From NCBI RefSeq assembly GCF_035605935.1, contig NZ_DATNGK010000263.1:11067-75066 (forward strand): DNA of 64,000 nucleotides, given 5' to 3'. Positions within the stretch are counted from its first letter, which is position 1; each line of letters begins with the position of its first letter. The notes under the pieces are model-generated. The model was not told where the DNA came from and did no database searches. It saw only the letters and a program-made list of their open reading frames with translations. This document shows positions 57,521-64,000 of the stretch, one piece after another. The position numbers and the translations under genes are program-made. The stretch is from Actinocrinis sp035605935. Its GTDB lineage: Bacteria > Actinomycetota > Actinomycetes > Streptomycetales > Catenulisporaceae.

Positions 57521-59746
57521 GTGACTGAGAACAACGCGGGCAACACTGAGCCTGGCAGTGCGCGGCAGGGCGGAGCGGGCATCCGCTACTCGCGCGACGA
57601 CGAGGACATCGTCACCCTGACGATCGATCAGGATGGCCCGGTCAACGTGATGGGCGCCGGGTTCCGCGCGGACTTCGGCGCGGCCGTGCAACGGCTGGAG
57701 GCGGAGCGCGACTCTATTCGCGGTGTGATCGTCACCTCGGCGAAGAAGACCTTCTTCGCGGGGGCCGACCTGCGCGAGCTGGTGCAGATCACGAAGGCGG
57801 ACGCCGCGGCGTTCGCGCGCGAGGTCGAGCTGGTGAAGTCGCTGCAGCGGCGACTGGAACGGCTCGGCCGCCCGGTCGTAGCGGCCGTCAACGGCAGCGC
57901 GCTCGGCGGCGGCCTCGAGATCGCGCTGGCCTGCCACCACCGCGTGGTGCTGGACCGCGACGACGTGCGGCTGGGCTTTCCGGAGGTCACGCTCGGGCTG
58001 ATCCCGGGCGCCGGCGGCGTGGTGCGGACCGTGCGCCTGATGGGTGTTCAGGCGGCGCTTCCGCTGATCGCCGAGGGCAAGCAGCTGCGTCCTGCGGCGG
58101 CGCTGAAGGCGGGATGGGCCGACGAGCTCGCGTCAGACCTCGACGACCTGCTCGCCAAGGCCCGCGCCTGGGTGCGGGCCAACCCGGATGCCAAGCAGCC
58201 GTGGGACGCCAAGCCCGGAGCCGTCGGGGTCAAGGATCTCAAGCCGATGGATCCGAACTCTTACAGTCTGCTGGCCGCGGCGAGCGGGGCTTTGCGCAAG
58301 GAGACGCACGGCACGATGCCCGCGCCGGAGAAGGCGCTGGCCGTGATCGTCGAGGGCGCGCTGCTCGACTTCGACACCGCGCTCGAGGTCGAGGGCCGGT
58401 ACTTCACCGAGCTGGCCACCGGGCAGATCGCCAAGAACCTGATCGGCACGTTCTTCTTCCAGCTGAACGAGATCAAGACCGGCGGCTCTCGGCCGTCCGG
58501 CCACGAGAAGCAGCGCACGGCGAAGGTGGCCGTCCTCGGCGCCGGAATGATGGGCGCGGGCATCGCGCAGGTCACCGCCGTCGCCGGCATCGAGGTCGTG
58601 CTCAAGGACGTCAGCGCCGAGGCCGCCGACAAGGGTAAGGCGACGGTCGCGAAGCAGCTCGACGCGCAGGTCGCCAGGGGCCGGCTGACCGAGGAGCAGC
58701 GCGACGCCGTGCTCTCGCGCATCACGACCACCACCGACTACGCCGACCTCGACGGCTGCGATCTGGTCATCGAGGCCGTATTCGAGAAGCGCTCGGTGAA
58801 GAACGAGGTCAACGCGGCTGCCGAGGCCGCGGCGCGCCCGGACGCGGTGATCGCGTCGAACACCTCCACGCTGCCGATCACCGGCTTGGCCGAGGCGGTG
58901 CCGGACCAGGGCCGCTTCATCGGACTGCATTTCTTCTCGCCGGTGCCGAAGATGAAGCTGGTCGAGATCATCCGCGGCGCGAAGACCTCGGACGCGACGC
59001 TGGCGCGCGCGTACGACTACGTGCTGCAGATCGGCAAGACCCCGATCGTGGTCAACGACTCACGCGGCTTCTACACCTCGCGCACGTTCGGCACGTATAT
59101 CAGCGAAGGCGTCAGGCTGCTGGCGGAGGGCGTGCACCCCGCGCTGATCGAGAACGTGGCGAAGAAGGCCGGCCTGCCGGTCGGCCCGCTGGCCGTGCAC
59201 GACGAGGTGAGCCTCAGCCTCTCGCTCAAGGTGCGCGACCAGACTCTCGCCGACCTGGCTGAGGCCGCACAGAGCGCTGAGGCGACGGCCAGGATCAAGG
59301 AGCTGGAGAACGACCCGGCGTTCCGGATCATCGAGGAGCTCGTTCGCGACCTCGATCGGCCGGGCAAGGCCGGTGGCGCAGGGTTCTACGACTATCCGGC
59401 GGACGGACCGAAGCGGCTGTGGCCCGGCCTGGCTGAGCGCTACGGCCGGCCGGACGGCGGCGGGGTGAGCGAGCAGGACCTGCGCGACCGGCTGTTGTTC
59501 ATCCAGTCGCTGGAGACCATCCGCTGCCTGGAAGAGAACGTGCTCACCTCCATCCGGGACGCGAATCTGGGCTCGATCTTCGGTATCGGTTTCCCGGTGT
59601 GGACCGGCGGCACGGCCCAGTTCGTCAACGCGTACGGCGTCGAGGAGTTCACCGCGCGCGCCGACTACCTGGCCGACCTGTACGGCGAGCGGTTCCGTCC
59701 GCCGCGACTGCTGCGCGAGAAGGCCGCGCGCCACGAGGCGTTCTAA
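57521..59746 (+). CDS. fadB: Beta-oxidation multifunctional enzyme: enoyl-CoA hydratase / 3-hydroxyacyl-CoA dehydrogenase
   Basis: A 741-residue fusion. The N-terminal crotonase domain (TLTIDQDGPVNVMGAGF, FFAGADLREL, NGSALGGGLEIALACHHRV, GFPEVTLGLIPGAGG) carries Glu residues for hydration. The NAD domain follows (KVAVLGAGMMGAGIAQVTAVAG, SNTSTLPITGLAEAV, GLHFFSPVPKMKLVEI with catalytic His). Two C-terminal HCDH domains end IGFPVWTGGTAQFVNAYGVEEF. A GTG start lies one base after the fadA stop. Oxidises 2-enoyl-CoA to 3-ketoacyl-CoA for FadA. Confidence 0.95.
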   Translation: MTENNAGNTEPGSARQGGAGIRYSRDDEDIVTLTIDQDGPVNVMGAGFRADFGAAVQRLEAERDSIRGVIVTSAKKTFFAGADLRELVQITKADAAAFAREVELVKSLQRRLERLGRPVVAAVNGSALGGGLEIALACHHRVVLDRDDVRLGFPEVTLGLIPGAGGVVRTVRLMGVQAALPLIAEGKQLRPAAALKAGWADELASDLDDLLAKARAWVRANPDAKQPWDAKPGAVGVKDLKPMDPNSYSLLAAASGALRKETHGTMPAPEKALAVIVEGALLDFDTALEVEGRYFTELATGQIAKNLIGTFFFQLNEIKTGGSRPSGHEKQRTAKVAVLGAGMMGAGIAQVTAVAGIEVVLKDVSAEAADKGKATVAKQLDAQVARGRLTEEQRDAVLSRITTTTDYADLDGCDLVIEAVFEKRSVKNEVNAAAEAAARPDAVIASNTSTLPITGLAEAVPDQGRFIGLHFFSPVPKMKLVEIIRGAKTSDATLARAYDYVLQIGKTPIVVNDSRGFYTSRTFGTYISEGVRLLAEGVHPALIENVAKKAGLPVGPLAVHDEVSLSLSLKVRDQTLADLAEAAQSAEATARIKELENDPAFRIIEELVRDLDRPGKAGGAGFYDYPADGPKRLWPGLAERYGRPDGGGVSEQDLRDRLLFIQSLETIRCLEENVLTSIRDANLGSIFGIGFPVWTGGTAQFVNAYGVEEFTARADYLADLYGERFRPPRLLREKAARHEAF

Positions 59747-59802
59747 CCGGCCGCGATCGATTTCGGGTGGACGGCGCAGCGCCTGGCTGATGGACTGCCG
59801 GC

Positions 59803-60654
59803 ATGACGACGATCAACGACAAGGCAGAGCAGTTCCAGGCGCTGCACCGGCGCGGCGAGCCGGTGATCCTGGCGAACGCCTGGGACGTGGCCAGCGCGTG
59901 TGTGGTGCAGGACGCGGGCGCGAAGGCGGTCGCGACGACCAGCGCCGGGGTGGCGTGGAGCTTGGGTGCCCCGGACGGCGACCGGCTCGACCGCGCGAGC
60001 GCGCTGGCGCTGATCGCTCGAGTCGCGCAGGCGTTGCACGTACCAGTGACCGCCGATATCGAGGAGGGATTCGGCGCGACGCCCGCGGATGTCGCCGAGA
60101 CGATCCGCGGCGTGCTGGCGGCGGGCGCCGTGGGCGTCAACATCGAGGACGCGCTTCACGGGCCGAGCGACGGCGGCTCGCTGCGTGCCGTCGAGCAGCA
60201 GGCGGAGCGGATCGCGGCGGCGCGAGCGGCGGCCGAGTCGGCTGGCGTGCGGCTGTTCATCAATGCCCGCCTCGACACGTACCTGCTGTCTGTGGGCGAC
60301 GAGGATGCCCGACTGGACGCGACGCTGGCGCGCGCGGCGGCGTACGTGGCGGCGGGAGCGAGCGGCGTGTTCGTGCCCGGAGTCGTCGATCCGAAGACCG
60401 TCTCAGCCCTCGTGGACGGCATCGACGCCCCGCTCAACGTGCTGACCGGCCCCGGCGCTCCCCCGATCCCGGAACTCGCCGCGCTCGGCGTCGCGCGGAT
60501 CAGCCTCGGCTCGTCGATCGCCTCGGCCGCCTACGGGCTCGTACGGCGGGCGGCCCGTGAAGCTTTCACGGCGGGGACGTACGAGACGATCAGCGAACCG
60601 CTGGGTTACGCGACGCTCAACGACCTCATCGCGCAGAGCGTGCGCGAGAGCTAA
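59803..60654 (+). CDS. Isocitrate lyase/PEP mutase superfamily protein
   Basis: A 283-residue TIM-barrel protein: LANAWDVASACVVQDAGAKAVATTSAGVAWSLG, VPVTADIEEGFG (metal-binding acidic motif) and GAVGVNIEDALHG. The active-site KKCGH loop of true isocitrate lyases is absent, so it is a carboxyphosphonoenolpyruvate/oxaloacetate/2-methylisocitrate-lyase-like relative of unknown reaction. A Glu-rich metal site is intact and the enzyme is likely Mg2+-dependent. It is 57 bases after fadB and may be cotranscribed; a strong hairpin follows. Confidence 0.88.
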   Translation: MTTINDKAEQFQALHRRGEPVILANAWDVASACVVQDAGAKAVATTSAGVAWSLGAPDGDRLDRASALALIARVAQALHVPVTADIEEGFGATPADVAETIRGVLAAGAVGVNIEDALHGPSDGGSLRAVEQQAERIAAARAAAESAGVRLFINARLDTYLLSVGDEDARLDATLARAAAYVAAGASGVFVPGVVDPKTVSALVDGIDAPLNVLTGPGAPPIPELAALGVARISLGSSIASAAYGLVRRAAREAFTAGTYETISEPLGYATLNDLIAQSVRES

Positions 60655-60733
60655 GAGCAGGTCAGCGCGGGCGTCGTGCACACGACGCGGGGCGTGGGCC
60701 GATCAGCGGAAAGCCGGACCGCGGACAGCCGGC

Positions 60734-60774
60734 CGGTTGGTGCGCTGCAGAGTGCGGCTGCAGCGCACCAACCG
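60734..60774 (+). terminator. 17-bp perfect hairpin terminator
   Basis: Bases 60734-60750 pair perfectly with 60758-60774 around the loop AGTGCGG, 79 bases past the ICL/PEPM-family stop. It probably ends the fadAB operon transcript. Confidence 0.85.
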
Positions 60775-60880
60775 ACCAGGCCCGGTCGGCGGGGACCGCG
60801 GTACGGTGCGGTCCGAAGGCCGTTGAGGCTCTCGATGTGCGGATCGTGGCCTCCACTCGGGCACAGTGGGTTCTGCTAGG

Positions 60881-60930
60881 CGAAATTCCATCAAGTTTTC
60901 GAACATTTCGGAATCTCGCTCGAATGTTAT
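60881..60930. promoter_or_regulatory. Candidate LacI-family operator region
   Basis: Contains CGAAATTCC, GTTTTCGAACATTTCGGAA and CGAATGTT. The CGAA...TTCG flavour is like operators of actinobacterial LacI-type sugar regulators (BxlR/XlnR-type CGAAA..TTTCG). It lies about 100-140 bases before the LacI gene. Autoregulation is inferred. Confidence 0.45.
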
Positions 60931-61024
60931 CGCTGAATCACGGTGTGCCACAAGAGGCGCGCGCGGGGCTCGCGTTGCGGGGCGGGCGGTTCCGCTCGGG
61001 TGCATTGGCGTTACCATGCCTGCC

Positions 61025-62074
61025 ATGAGCCCAGCAGAGGTCACGTCCCAGCAGGGGGGACCATCCGGCGACGGTGCGGCGACCCTCGCGGAGATCGCCC
61101 GCGCGGCGGGAGTCTCGACTCCGACAGTTTCGAAAGTGCTCAACGGACGCGCCGACGTCGCGCCGTCCACGCGGGTGCGCGTGGAGGAGCTGCTTCGCCA
61201 ACACGGTTACAGCCGCCGGCGCGGCAGCGGACAGCCCTCGGCGTTGCTGGACCTGGTCTTCCACGAGTTGGAGAGCCCGTGGGCGATGGAGGTCATCCGC
61301 GGGGTGGAGAACGTGGCCCGCGACACCGGCCTGCATGTGGTGCTCTCCGAATCAGCCGGACGCCTGAGTCCCGGCCAGACCTGGGTCGACGGGGTGCTGG
61401 CGCGGCGGCCGACCGGCGTGATCCTGGTGCTCAGCAATCTGGACCCCGGCCAGCGCGCCCAGCTGACCAGCCGCGACATCCCGTTCGTGGTGATGGACCC
61501 GGCGGGCGACCCCGGCGAGGACGTACCGTCGGTCGGCGCGACCAACTGGCACGGCGGGTTGGCGGCGACCCGGCACCTGATCGAACTCGGTCACCAGCGC
61601 ATCGGCGTGATCGGCGGCCCCGGCCGGATGATGTGCAGCCGGGCCAGGATCGACGGCTATCGCGCCGCCATGGACACCGCCGGACTGCCGATCGACCCGC
61701 AGCTGATCCGGGAGGGCGACTTCCACCACGAGTCCGGCTACTCGCTCGGCCTCGAGCTGCTGCGGATGCGCGAGCGGCCGACCGCCATCTTCACCGGCAA
61801 TGACCTGCAAGCGCTCGGCTTGTATGAGGCGGCGCGCGAGCTGGGCCTGGTCATCCCGCGCGACCTGAGCGTCGTCGGCTTCGACGATCTGCCGATCACC
61901 CGGTGGATAGGGCCGCCGCTGACCACGGTGCGCCAGCCGCTGACCGAGATGGCCGAGGCGGCGGCGCGCCTGGTGATCGACCTGAGCCGGGGCAAGCGGC
62001 CGAACGCGCTGCGGGCGGATCTGGCCACACGGCTTGTGGAGCGCAGCAGCACAGCGCCGCCTCCGGGGGCGTGA
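61025..62074 (+). CDS. LacI-family transcriptional regulator
   Basis: About 349 residues. The N-terminal LacI HTH is TLAEIARAAGVSTPTVSKVLNGRADVAPSTRVRVEELL. The hinge HGYSRRR leads into a periplasmic-binding-like effector domain with LVFHELESPWAMEVIRGVENVAR, DIPFVVMDP, ELGHQRIGVIGGPGRMMCSRARIDGYRAAM, TAIFTGNDLQALGLYEAARELG and LSVVGFDDLPITRWIGPPLTTVRQP. The effector is presumably a sugar. ATGs at 61016 or 61025 are both possible starts. TTCGAAC words flank the gene on both sides. No cognate sugar operon is adjacent within the window. Confidence 0.93.
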   Translation: MSPAEVTSQQGGPSGDGAATLAEIARAAGVSTPTVSKVLNGRADVAPSTRVRVEELLRQHGYSRRRGSGQPSALLDLVFHELESPWAMEVIRGVENVARDTGLHVVLSESAGRLSPGQTWVDGVLARRPTGVILVLSNLDPGQRAQLTSRDIPFVVMDPAGDPGEDVPSVGATNWHGGLAATRHLIELGHQRIGVIGGPGRMMCSRARIDGYRAAMDTAGLPIDPQLIREGDFHHESGYSLGLELLRMRERPTAIFTGNDLQALGLYEAARELGLVIPRDLSVVGFDDLPITRWIGPPLTTVRQPLTEMAEAAARLVIDLSRGKRPNALRADLATRLVERSSTAPPPGA

Positions 62075-62180
62075 ACAGGATTGCGTTCGAACACGTTGCA
62101 GAAACTTTCGAACGAAATTGCTGCGTCACTGAGCTCTTCGGCAGTGCGCTCAGTCAGCGGTGCGGATTCGGCTTGAGTAC

Positions 62181-62987
62181 TCAGTCACCTAGAAACGCCG
62201 CGGCTCGCTTGCCCCAGGTGAGCACGTCCGAGTAGTCCGGCGAGATGTGCAGCCGGGAGTTCGGCAGCAGCTTGCGGAGCGTTTCAGCGGTCGAGACCGG
62301 ATGCCCTGGGTCGCCTGCCCAGGTGAGGATCAGCGTCGGGTGCGTCAGGGTGCGCAGGATCTCAGGGTCCGGTAGGTCTGACGCCGCCGAGCCGCGCATG
62401 ATGTGGGGATAAAGCCGCTCGCAGATCGAGGGTGGCGGCAGCGGTGTGGGGCTTTCGGCATGCACCGGAGGCGGCGGCACGTCCTTGGTCACCTCGAGGA
62501 AGAACTCCAGTCCCCGGCTCTCGACCACGTCGGCGATCGCTCGATTCGCCTCAGCCAGCTGGACTCTGGTGTCCCACGCGGTCGGCGGGATGAGGAGCAC
62601 CAGGCTGCCGAAGCGCTCTGGCCGTTCGAGCGCCGCGTAGAGCAGGGTGCCGCAGCCCATGGACGCGCCCATCGCGTCCACCGGGTCCGGACCGGCCACC
62701 CGATCGAGCACGGCGAGCAAGTCGCCGGCCAGATGCGACCAGATGTAGTCGGTGAATACGGGACGCCCGGTGGATTCGCCGTGGCCGCGCGCGTCATAGC
62801 GGATCAGGCGACGGCCCGAGGCGACGATCGGCGACCAATCGTTCAGCGTGTACATCGGTTCGTTCACGCGGGAGGAACTCAGGCCGTGCGCGTAGACGAC
62901 GGGACGGCCTTGGCCGGCCTCGTCGTAGGCGAGCGCTGTTTCGCCCAAATCCAGCGTTTGCTGTTTCGGCTCCGGTATGCGGTTCAT
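62181..62987 (-). CDS. Alpha/beta-fold hydrolase
   Basis: A 268-residue alpha/beta hydrolase: RPVVYAHGLSSSRVNE (oxyanion His-Gly), YDARGHGEST, and a nucleophile elbow GASMGCG with Ser in G-x-S-x-G. The last acidic residue is in LTWAGDPGHPVS and the catalytic His near RLHISPDYS. It could be an esterase, lactonase or haloperoxidase-like enzyme. The start is the ATG at 62987 (MNRIPEPKQQTLDLG). The same frame continues open much further, but only antisense to the Fpg gene, so that part is not coding. Convergent with the LacI gene. Confidence 0.88.
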   Translation of the reverse strand: MNRIPEPKQQTLDLGETALAYDEAGQGRPVVYAHGLSSSRVNEPMYTLNDWSPIVASGRRLIRYDARGHGESTGRPVFTDYIWSHLAGDLLAVLDRVAGPDPVDAMGASMGCGTLLYAALERPERFGSLVLLIPPTAWDTRVQLAEANRAIADVVESRGLEFFLEVTKDVPPPPVHAESPTPLPPPSICERLYPHIMRGSAASDLPDPEILRTLTHPTLILTWAGDPGHPVSTAETLRKLLPNSRLHISPDYSDVLTWGKRAAAFLGD

Positions 62988-63027
62988 GGTCCTCGCAATC
63001 ATCTGGTGCGCGTTCCTGATTGTCGCT

Positions 63028-63071
63028 GCCTTGATTGTTTCCGCCTTGATTGTTTCCGCAGTGGTTGTTCC
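63028..63071. repeat. 15-bp tandem repeat before the glycosylase gene
   Basis: GCCTTGATTGTTTCC occurs at 63028-63042 and again at 63043-63057, with a degenerate third copy (GCAGTGGTTGTTCC) at 63058-63071 and a partial one before. It lies between the divergent hydrolase and glycosylase starts. Confidence 0.75.
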
Positions 63072-63114
63072 CCGCCGGGTGGACCGAGTCGCGCGCGGCG
63101 CGCAGACTGGACGG

Positions 63115-63981
63115 GTGCCTGAGCTTCCGGAAGTCACCGCGCTGGCCGCGTTCCTGACCGAGCGCGCGAGCGGGCTCGCGGTCCAGCGCGTCGACGTGGC
63201 CGCGTTCTCCGCGCTCAAGACCTTTGACCCGCCGATCTCCTCGCTGACCGGCACGACCGTGCGCGGAGCCGAGCGGCGCGGCAAGTTCCTGGCGGTCAAG
63301 CTCGACCAGATGTACCTCGCCTGCCATCTGTCCCGCGGGGGCTGGTTGCAGTGGCGCGACGAGATGCCTGCCGCACCCGCGAAACCCGGCCGAGGACCAC
63401 TCGCGCTGCGGGTGCATCTCGACGGCGGCTGCGGCTGGGACCTGACCGAGGCCGGCACGCAGAAGCGGCTGGCGGTGTACGTGGTGCCGGACCTGATGGA
63501 GGTGCCGGGCATCGCGCGGCTGGGTCCTGACGCGCTCGATCCCGCACTCGACGTCGCCGCGCTGGCCGAGTTGCTGGCCGATCGGCGCAAGCAGATCAAG
63601 GGTCTGCTGACCGACCAGACCGCGATCGCGGGCATCGGCAACGCGTACAGCGACGAGATCCTGCACACGGCTAAGTTCTCTCCGTTCAAGCTGGCGTCGA
63701 GCTTCACGCAGGAGGAGGTCGAGACGCTGCACGCCGCGATCCGCAGCGTGCTGACAGACGCGGTCGAGCGCTCGGTCGGGCAGCGTGCCGCGACGCTCAA
63801 GGAGGAGAAGAAGACCGGGCTGCGGGTGCATCGGCGAACCGGCGAGGCCTGTCCCGTGTGCGGGGACACGATCCGCGAGGTCAGTTTCTCGGATTCCGCG
63901 TTGCAGTACTGCCCGACCTGCCAGACGGGAGGGGTCCCGCTGGCCGACCGGCGGATGTCGAAGTTCGGCGTTCGGACCTGA
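63115..63981 (+). CDS. Fpg/Nei-family DNA glycosylase/AP lyase
   Basis: Base-excision repair enzyme of 288 residues. After initiator removal the catalytic proline is N-terminal (VPELPEVTALAAFL; Pro2-Glu3). RRGKFLAVKLD carries the conserved Lys, ITDQTAIAGIGNAYSDEIL-like text (LLTDQTAIAGIGNAYSDE) is the H2TH region, and the C-terminal zinc finger CPVCGD...YCPTCQT is complete. The GTG at 63115 fixes Pro2 and is certain. It belongs to the actinobacterial Fpg-like branch; specificity for 8-oxoguanine or oxidised pyrimidines is not decided. It ends shortly before the window edge. Confidence 0.93.
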   Translation: MPELPEVTALAAFLTERASGLAVQRVDVAAFSALKTFDPPISSLTGTTVRGAERRGKFLAVKLDQMYLACHLSRGGWLQWRDEMPAAPAKPGRGPLALRVHLDGGCGWDLTEAGTQKRLAVYVVPDLMEVPGIARLGPDALDPALDVAALAELLADRRKQIKGLLTDQTAIAGIGNAYSDEILHTAKFSPFKLASSFTQEEVETLHAAIRSVLTDAVERSVGQRAATLKEEKKTGLRVHRRTGEACPVCGDTIREVSFSDSALQYCPTCQTGGVPLADRRMSKFGVRT

Positions 63982-64000
63982 TCCGTCGAGGCGCTAGTCC

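Larger units (their letters stand above)
60655..61024. other. Intergenic region before the LacI gene
   Basis: A 370-base gap. The first part holds the hairpin terminator. The second part (60881-60940) is AT-rich with TTCGAAC at 60898 and the pair AACATT / AATGTT (60902-60907, 60923-60928), a likely control site for the LacI-type gene. No protein-like frame is present. Confidence 0.5.

Noticed and set aside
62988..63869. N-terminal extension of the alpha/beta hydrolase to about 562 residues
   Set aside because: The added part is wholly antisense to the Fpg/Nei gene and lacks any domain; the hydrolase domain begins normally at 62987.

Overview
The window is high-GC, densely coded DNA from an actinobacterium. 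The evidence is GC-rich third codon positions, many GTG starts, typical actinobacterial families (DUF3040, DUF3159, DUF3710, DUF3093, DUF4193, [2Fe-2S]-type ferrochelatase, GuaB1) and gene neighbourhoods known from Streptomyces and relatives (recX-recA, miaB-dioxygenase-miaA, dut block, panB-map). A Catenulisporales- or Streptomycetales-like host is my inference; no rRNA or tRNA gene is present to fix the taxon. I saw no insertion sequence, prophage, integrase or CRISPR array, so this reads as chromosome core plus moderately variable accessory genes.

Layout. 1-7.8 kb: DUF3040 fragment, SAM methyltransferase, DNA polymerase IV, serine hydroxymethyltransferase, TRAM-type RNA uridine methyltransferase, and a pair of TrkA potassium-regulatory proteins. 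7.9-12.4 kb: DUF3159, DUF3710, dUTPase, PaaI thioesterase, DUF3093, DUF4193, gamma-carbonic anhydrase. 12.4-18.7 kb: a two-component system, a 58-aa protein, inositol monophosphatase coupled to ferrochelatase, and a sugar-lactone oxidase. 18.7-25.7 kb: tRNA hypermodification (miaA, miaB), a dioxygenase-like protein, a solitary glutamate-type binding lipoprotein, recX and recA. The recA upstream region carries both a recA-NDp-type promoter and a LexA-like box. 26-34.4 kb: CtaG, a secreted Ig-like protein, GuaB1, an acyltransferase, MgtC, a NagD-like phosphatase and an SIS-domain protein.

34.5-40.1 kb: a sugar ABC importer (two permeases and a binding protein, no ATPase), its probable DeoR regulator, and a site-2-type protease. 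40.2-46.6 kb: panB, map, a primase-polymerase-like domain and a DEAD-box helicase with a long Arg/Gly/Phe-rich tail. 46.7-50.6 kb: two aldo/keto reductase cassettes, one apparently TetR-controlled through a perfect operator and one MerR-controlled through a 19-bp-spacer promoter, flanking a Myb/HTH-like protein behind a LexA-like box. 50.8-64 kb: AI-2E-type and LysE-type membrane proteins, a CoA-transferase/racemase, an AraC regulator, a fadA-fadB beta-oxidation operon, an ICL/PEPM-family protein, a LacI regulator, an alpha/beta hydrolase and an Fpg/Nei glycosylase.

Across the window many genes end in long, almost perfect GC-rich hairpins with no clear U-tract, the usual actinobacterial terminator style. 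The most promising leads are regulatory: the DNA-damage promoter architecture (recA plus the Myb-like gene), the twin regulator/reductase cassettes, a DasR-like operator before the SIS gene, direct repeats upstream of the primase-like gene, and the structured leader of the helicase. I did not find a system I could call clearly undescribed.
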